Assembly: GCA_023664385.1 (NCBI GenBank)
Contig: JAMPFU010000002.1
Span: forward strand, 106,622-170,621
From: Clostridium sp.
GTDB lineage: Bacteria > Bacillota > Clostridia > Lachnospirales > Lachnospiraceae
Direction: 5' to 3'
Length of the DNA: 64,000 bases
Each line of letters begins with the position of its first letter. The first letter of the stretch is position 1. The position numbers were made by a program, and so were the translations under genes. The notes beneath the pieces are model-generated. The model made no database searches. It worked only from the letters and a program-made list of their open reading frames with translations, and was not told the DNA's origin. This document shows, piece after piece, positions 59,604-64,000 of this stretch.

Positions 59604-61268
59604 TTACACCTCAGATATTATCGGCAGTATCATAGGACTTCTCTTTGTCCGTTTCCACAAAAATTCTCCCAGTGAGTCTCTGATTGCAGTTTTTATTCTT
59701 CCCCAGTCAGATGTACCCCGCATGAGACATTCATCAAGTGCATCCTGTACAACTGCCCTGCAATCGTCCATCAGTGTCTCCGATTCCCTGACATAGACAA
59801 AGCCTCTTGAAACAATATCAGGTCCTGACAAAATCTGATTGCTTTCCTTTTCCAATGTGACAACTATAATAAGAAGTCCATTTTGCGAAAGATGCTGTCT
59901 GTCCCGAAGAACAATATTGCCAACATCTCCAACGCCAAGACCATCAACCAATATCCCCTGCGCAGGCACCCTGCCCGTTATATCAAATTTATCGTCTGAT
60001 AACTCAAGCACATCTCCCGTTGAAAGTATTTTAACATTTTCCTTCGGTATTCCCATCTCAACGGCAAGCTCTGCATGACGCTTCAGATGTCTGTACTCAC
60101 CATGCACAGGTACGGCATACTTTGGCTTGATAAGCGCATACATAAGCTTAAGCTCCTCCTGACAGGCATGTCCCGAAACATGGGTGTCCTGAAAAATAAC
60201 ATGGGCGCCCTTCATCTCAAGCTCGTTGATAACCTTGAATACCGCCTTTTCATTTCCCGGAATCGGATGGGAGGAAAATATAACCACATCGCCCGGCTTT
60301 ATGGAAATCTTGTTGTGTATGGAGGCTGCTATCCTTGAAAGCGCAGCCATATTTTCCCCCTGACTTCCCGTTGTAATAAGCACAAGCTGCTCGTCAGGAT
60401 AATCCTTCACACGCTCTATCTCGATAAGCGTATTGTCAGGTATGCTTATATATCCAAGCTCAGAGGCAGTCTGTATGATATTTACCATGCTTCTGCCTTC
60501 CACAACAACCTTTCGCCCGTACTTGTATGCCGAATTTATTATCTGCTGCACCCTATCTACATTAGATGCAAACGTCGCTATGATAATTCTGTGGTCTCTG
60601 TTGTCTGCAAAAAGATTGTCAAAGGTTTTTCCAACGGTCTTTTCCGACTGTGTGTACCCCGGCCTTTCAACATTTGTGGAGTCCGCCATCAGTGCAAGAA
60701 CCCCCTTTTTGCCAAGCTCTCCAAACCTCGGCAAATCTATGACTTCGCCAAATACAGGCGTGTAGTCCACCTTGAAATCTCCCGTATGGACAATGATTCC
60801 TGCCGGTGTATATATGGCAAGTGCAGCCGCATCCACAATTGAATGGTTTGTCCTTATAAATTCTATTCTGAAGCAGCCTAAATTTATTATCTGTCCATGC
60901 TTTACGATTTTTCTTTTTATATTGTTGATATTGTCGTGTTCCCTAAGCTTATTTTCAATCAGACCCATTGTAAGCTTTGTCGCATATATGGGCATATTAA
61001 TCTCATTTTCAACATAAGGTATGGCTCCTATGTGGTCCTCATGTCCATGGGTTACCACAAGACCCTTTACCCTGTCCGCATTTTCCTTAAGATAAGTCAC
61101 ATCAGGAATGACAAGGTCAATTCCAAGCATCTCATCCTCAGGGAAGGATAAACCGCAGTCTACAACCACGATGGTATCCTCGTACTCTATTGCAGTGATA
61201 TTCATTCCAATCTGTTCAAGTCCGCCCAATGGAATGATTTTCACTGGCTTATTTGTGCCGTCCTTCAA
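59604..61268 (-). CDS. rnj: Ribonuclease J
   Basis: Metallo-beta-lactamase/beta-CASP 5'-3' exonuclease and endonuclease of RNA decay. The metal-binding motif is VVTHGHEDHIGAIPY; HTGDFKVDYTP, VPVHGEYRHLKRHAELA and SHPIPGNE are also family signatures. The 554-residue length is normal. The start codon is TTG, with GGAGGT six bases before it; that site overlaps the end of the DUF1292 gene, so the two are coupled. Located between DUF1292 and the ylbF-like gene. Confidence 0.95.
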   Translation of the reverse strand: MKDGTNKPVKIIPLGGLEQIGMNITAIEYEDTIVVVDCGLSFPEDEMLGIDLVIPDVTYLKENADRVKGLVVTHGHEDHIGAIPYVENEINMPIYATKLTMGLIENKLREHDNINNIKRKIVKHGQIINLGCFRIEFIRTNHSIVDAAALAIYTPAGIIVHTGDFKVDYTPVFGEVIDLPRFGELGKKGVLALMADSTNVERPGYTQSEKTVGKTFDNLFADNRDHRIIIATFASNVDRVQQIINSAYKYGRKVVVEGRSMVNIIQTASELGYISIPDNTLIEIERVKDYPDEQLVLITTGSQGENMAALSRIAASIHNKISIKPGDVVIFSSHPIPGNEKAVFKVINELEMKGAHVIFQDTHVSGHACQEELKLMYALIKPKYAVPVHGEYRHLKRHAELAVEMGIPKENVKILSTGDVLELSDDKFDITGRVPAQGILVDGLGVGDVGNIVLRDRQHLSQNGLLIIVVTLEKESNQILSGPDIVSRGFVYVRESETLMDDCRAVVQDALDECLMRGTSDWGRIKTAIRDSLGEFLWKRTKRSPMILPIISEV

Positions 61269-61270
61269 AA

Positions 61271-61531
61271 CTATACCTCCAAATCGATGTCTTCAAGCAG
61301 CTCGTCAAACACAGACACCACTGCCTTTAGTTCGTTATCATCCTCAAGAATTTCATAAGAAGCGATATTTCCCTCACTGCCGGTTTCCTTAAGTATCAGG
61401 AAATCTCCCTCCTCAGAGCTTCGGTCATCAGTTACTAATATATAATTTATGCCTCTGAGCATGGTCTGCTCTAAAACAAAAAATTCAACAATTCCATCTT
61501 CAGTTTCAAATGCTATCTTTTCTTCCATCAT
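61271..61531 (-). CDS. DUF1292 family protein (YrzB-like, 86 aa)
   Basis: Acidic small protein of the DUF1292 family: IAFETEDGIVEFFVLEQTMLRGINYILV, then EGDFLILKE and an acidic tail ELLEDIDLEV. Function unknown; it is almost always found between ruvX and later genes of this cluster in Firmicutes. The start at the first of two adjacent ATG codons overlaps the end of ruvX by 26 bp; AGGG lies 7 nt before. A paralogue is at 11196-11495. Confidence 0.88.
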   Translation of the reverse strand: MMEEKIAFETEDGIVEFFVLEQTMLRGINYILVTDDRSSEEGDFLILKETGSEGNIASYEILEDDNELKAVVSVFDELLEDIDLEV

Positions 61532-61949
61532 TATTTTCCCTATCCAGATAATTTTGCAGAATAATGGCTGCCGCCATCTTATCGATATGCTGCTTTCTCG
61601 CACTCCTTGCAACACCCGTTTCCTCAAGGATACGGTCTGCCTCCACAGTAGTAAGCCTCTCGTCAAACAGTATGACAGGAAGTCCTGTTCTTCTTTCAAG
61701 CGCCTCTTTAAACGCTTTTGTACTCTGCGCCCGCTCACCCTCGGTATTATTCATATTTTTGGGATAGCCAAGCACGATAAGACCAACATTGTATTCACTT
61801 ATTATTTGTTCAAGCTGTGCATAAGTCTGTCTTAATTTCGTCGGCCGTTCTCTCTCAATTGTCGTGTGGGGACTTGCAATGATACCTTGTTCATCAGAAA
61901 GTGCCACACCCACAGTTTTTGTTCCGTAATCTAACCCTATCGTCCTCAA
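61506..61949 (-). CDS. ruvX: Putative pre-16S rRNA nuclease / Holliday junction resolvase-like RuvX (YqgF)
   Basis: RNase H-like nuclease of 147 residues. Motifs: GLDYGTKTVGVALSD (catalytic Asp), VLGYPKNMNNTEG, FDERLTTVEA and DKMAAAIILQNYLD with the last catalytic Asp. E. coli YqgF processes the 5' end of 16S rRNA; a resolvase role has also been proposed. The gene follows ireB and precedes DUF1292, the standard Firmicutes order. Confidence 0.94.
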   Translation of the reverse strand: MRTIGLDYGTKTVGVALSDEQGIIASPHTTIERERPTKLRQTYAQLEQIISEYNVGLIVLGYPKNMNNTEGERAQSTKAFKEALERRTGLPVILFDERLTTVEADRILEETGVARSARKQHIDKMAAAIILQNYLDRENNDGRKDSI

Positions 61950-61968
61950 AATCTTGTCCTTTTACATT

Positions 61969-62226
61969 TTATTTTAATCTTGTCTCAATATAATTTTCCA
62001 GCAGTACCTCAATAATCTCATCACGCTCTGCTTTCATAATGAGACTTCTTGCATTTTTATAGCTTGTAATATAGGTAGGATCGCCACTCATAATATAACC
62101 GACGATCTGACTTACAGGATTATATCCCTTCTCTGAAAGTGCCTCATATACCTGTGCCAATATCTCCGGAACCTCTATCATGGTCTCTCTGATCATGCCT
62201 ATATCTTGTGTATTTTGATTATTCAT
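61969..62226 (-). CDS. ireB: IreB family regulatory phosphoprotein (YrzL-like, 85 aa)
   Basis: Short helical protein of the DUF965/IreB family: [45 protein letters not shown] is nearly the consensus. IreB is phosphorylated on Thr by a PASTA kinase (IreK in Enterococcus) and affects cephalosporin resistance. The start [11 protein letters not shown] is chosen because AAGGA lies 9 nt before it; the longer frame starts seven codons earlier. It opens the ruvX cluster and has a good promoter. Confidence 0.92.
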   Translation of the reverse strand: MNNQNTQDIGMIRETMIEVPEILAQVYEALSEKGYNPVSQIVGYIMSGDPTYITSYKNARSLIMKAERDEIIEVLLENYIETRLK

Positions 62227-62255
62227 TTCATCACGTCCTTCAAACATATAGACTT

Positions 62256-62284
62256 ATTTTAATATATTTATGTAAAAATAGCAA
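62256..62284 (-). promoter_or_regulatory. Promoter of the ireB-ruvX cluster
   Basis: TTGCTA (62279-62284), 17 bp, TAAAAT (62256-62261) on the minus strand, about 30 bp before ireB. Confidence 0.6.
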
Positions 62285-62302
62285 TCTTTTTTCTAATTAC
62301 AA

Positions 62303-62331
62303 TTGACATGTGGGATTTTAAACAATAAAAT
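62303..62331 (+). promoter_or_regulatory. Promoter of the GT87-like gene
   Basis: Perfect TTGACA (62303-62308), 17 bp, TAAAAT (62326-62331), divergent from the ireB promoter, 45 bp before the start codon. Confidence 0.7.
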
Positions 62332-62376
62332 ATCGTTAATAAATAATAAAATACCCAAAAGGAGAAGCTATAAACG

Positions 62377-63666
62377 ATGAAACCACCTATGTCCAATGAA
62401 AAAAGAAGCAAAATAATAATGTGGGCGTTTCTGATTGCCCTCACCCTGACCCAGATTTTTTTCCTAATATCGAACCGAACCACATATGGTTTCAGTATGC
62501 ATTCCATAATACCGGGTTATTATGAAGGTGCCTATTTAGATTTTTTTAAGCCTTTTTATGGAGCCCAAAAATATAATCCATACAGGGACGGGCTCACAGA
62601 CACCCCTCTTGTGATTTTGCTTTGCAAGCTTTTCAGCAGCTTTACAAAGCGTGATGTATTTAACTATGATATTTCATATATGCAGCATTTTGCTGAGGCA
62701 ACCCTTGTGCTTTTTATGGCTGTCTCCTTTTCTGCTGTTCTTTTTGCCATTACCGTATTTTCCACAAAGAAAGGAAACGGACTATTTAAGGCATGGTTTC
62801 TCTTTCTTATCTTTTTCTCAACCCCATTCATATATTTGTTTGAACAGGGAAGCATCGTTTTGTTTACGGTAACGCTTATCATGCTTTATGTATCAGGATA
62901 TGATAACGATAACAAAGTAACACGTGAGCTTGCACATATCGCCCTTGCGGCAGCAACAGGTTTATCTGCTTATCCGATTTTGTTTATTATTCTTTCCTAT
63001 AGGAAAAAGCGTTATAGCAATGCATTTCGTTGTCTTATTTACTCCTTCCTCCTGTTTTTCGCACCAATTTTTGCATTTGGAGGTTTAGGAAGGCTTGGCT
63101 ATTATTTCGATAACCTGAAAGCAGTGATTACCGACGCACTCGACTCAGGTATTGCTTACAGAATTGACATTATATCAGGGCTTAATCTTATCAGTCTTTG
63201 TCTTGGAAAGGGACTGATTGAAAGCAAGGCATTAAAGCTTGTTCTGTGGGGACTGATATTAGTTATCCTGCTTGTCTGTGCATGTATCTCAAAATCAAAG
63301 TGGCGCACAGTGCTTGCACTTTCCCTTATCGTTTCCTGTGGTCCTTTCATTTCCATGCAGACAAACATTGCATACCTTATCATTCCGCTTATCATGCTGA
63401 TTGATTCTGACGAGGAGCGTATTGAAGCAGACTTTATATACACTGCGTTTTTCATTTTGATGCTTGCACCGATTGCCATAAAGGACTGTATCATTAATCT
63501 TGCAGGCAATACAGGCAATGAGGTATATATTTATTCACTGATATGCACAATATCCGTTTTCCTTATGATTCTTATGCTCTGTATTGAAACTGTTGCCGCA
63601 CCGCTTTCGGGCATCGAGCTTTCAAAACGGAAGCGTGAGTACGCCAAGCAGAAGACAGAGAAATAA
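62377..63666 (+). CDS. Polytopic membrane protein, GT87-like (429 aa)
   Basis: About ten hydrophobic spans. After the first span comes an outside loop with YLDFFKPFYGAQKYNPYRDGLTDTPLVILLCKLF, a pattern seen in GT-C glycosyltransferases of family 87, and LFEQGSIVLFTVTLIML resembles the family's conserved E/Q-G-Q-type segment. Such enzymes add sugars from polyprenyl-phosphate donors to lipid-linked acceptors outside the membrane. The usual acidic catalytic pair cannot be assigned with certainty, so this is a tentative class. GGAG lies 12 nt before the ATG. It is monocistronic, with its own promoter and a terminator. Confidence 0.7.
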   Translation: MKPPMSNEKRSKIIMWAFLIALTLTQIFFLISNRTTYGFSMHSIIPGYYEGAYLDFFKPFYGAQKYNPYRDGLTDTPLVILLCKLFSSFTKRDVFNYDISYMQHFAEATLVLFMAVSFSAVLFAITVFSTKKGNGLFKAWFLFLIFFSTPFIYLFEQGSIVLFTVTLIMLYVSGYDNDNKVTRELAHIALAAATGLSAYPILFIILSYRKKRYSNAFRCLIYSFLLFFAPIFAFGGLGRLGYYFDNLKAVITDALDSGIAYRIDIISGLNLISLCLGKGLIESKALKLVLWGLILVILLVCACISKSKWRTVLALSLIVSCGPFISMQTNIAYLIIPLIMLIDSDEERIEADFIYTAFFILMLAPIAIKDCIINLAGNTGNEVYIYSLICTISVFLMILMLCIETVAAPLSGIELSKRKREYAKQKTEK

Positions 63667-63672
63667 TACAAA

Positions 63673-63731
63673 AAGGGGCTTGTCGCAGTAGGGATTTAAG
63701 GCACACATAAAATTACACTGACAAGTCTCTT
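63673..63731 (+). terminator. Probable terminator of the GT87-like gene
   Basis: AAGGGGCTTGT pairs with ACAAGTCTCTT (two G-U pairs), followed by TATATTTTGTATTTTT. Confidence 0.55.
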
Positions 63732-63878
63732 ATATTTTGTATTTTTATAGTTGCCGGCTATCTTTAGCATATTGATATTTTGTCTTTTCTATTATGTGGG
63801 GCACGTACTGTTGTCTGAGTGCACAGCCTTATGCTGCCAACTGGTATATGTATTTTGAATTGCAACTTTTTAAGACCG

Positions 63879-64000
63879 TAAGAATACCTCACATTTGAAA
63901 TTTGCGATGTATGATCACATGCTGCTTCAGCACAACTCGCTTCGTTCAGACAGTGCTTTGCAGCATGTTTCATCGCAAATTATCAAATGTGGGTATTCTA
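63879..64000. repeat. Large imperfect palindrome at the window end
   Basis: Left arm 63879-63908 (TAAGAATACC..TTTGCGAT) pairs with right arm 63972-64000 (ATCGCAAA..GGTATTCTA) with few mismatches; an inner perfect pair CATGCTGC / GCAGCATG lies at 63918-63925 and 63960-63967. Nothing gene-like is inside. It may continue past the window. Between the terminator and this element (63732-63878) I see no gene. Confidence 0.7.

Noticed and set aside
60591..61151. Several plus-strand open frames opposite rnj
   Set aside because: Shadows of the conserved RNase J coding sequence without ribosome binding sites.
63764..63973. Minus-strand open frame of 69 codons near the end
   Set aside because: It runs through the palindromic element and has no ribosome binding site or recognisable content.
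1..64000. tRNA or rRNA genes
   Set aside because: Inspection of the intergenic gaps gave no cloverleaf-like sequence or rRNA similarity; gaps are mostly short and AT-rich.

Overview
The window reads as chromosome of a low-GC Gram-positive anaerobe, most likely a Lachnospiraceae-type Clostridia. The reasons are a sporulation sigma factor of the SigK type, purine-rich ribosome binding sites before nearly every gene, the ruvX / DUF1292 / rnj / ylbF / trmR / trhP gene cluster typical of Firmicutes, families common in Lachnospiraceae (DUF5688, DUF5057, Rpn/PDDEXK_2), and Gram-positive surface anchoring. No rRNA, tRNA, CRISPR array, prophage or insertion sequence with a complete transposase was recognised. 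Most genes lie on the minus strand.

Layout. 1-4 kb: an Rpn-type nuclease gene cut by the window edge, a 758-residue sortase-anchored surface protein with an unusually structured 5' leader, and a decayed Rpn fragment. 4-7 kb: mnmE, then three unrecognised small genes. 7-11 kb: a heterodimeric ABC exporter and a ~208-bp nested palindrome next to a DUF1292 gene. 11.5-15.5 kb: an MBOAT / DHHW / polytopic membrane protein operon, probably for surface-polymer O-acylation. 15.5-23 kb: a UvrD-type helicase with a SEC-C protein, and a MacAB-like efflux operon with two different adaptor proteins. 23-31 kb: rarA, a receiver protein, a TetR regulator, a cold-shock protein, DUF5688, hisC, pepD, uppP and a VanZ-like protein. 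31-34 kb: two further Rpn paralogues that share their 3' ends, with a degenerate 17-bp repeat array between them.

34-54.2 kb is the outstanding region: a complete type IV pilus locus on the minus strand, in transcription order pilB, pilT, pilC, pilA, pilD, pilM-pilN (fused), pilO-like, four prepilin-like or PilX-like proteins (one of 1003 residues) and a 1794-residue secreted DUF5057-type protein. A good promoter precedes pilB, a second lies before pilC, hairpins bracket the major pilin gene, and a terminator follows the giant gene. The assembly ATPase carries an N-terminal MshEN-like region, which in other bacteria binds cyclic di-GMP. Several of the surface components carry acidic loops that could bind calcium.

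54.3-64 kb: a small helical protein, a second copy of the polytopic membrane protein seen at 11.5 kb (with a hairpin at its predicted mRNA 5' end), sigK, a conserved RNA-metabolism cluster (ireB, ruvX, DUF1292, rnj, ylbF-like, a shortened mltG-like gene, trmR-like, trhP-like), a GT87-like membrane protein and a second large palindrome at the window end.

Starts were chosen by ribosome binding site where several were possible; in many genes this shortens the longest open frame. Functions are from recognised motifs only; no database search was run.
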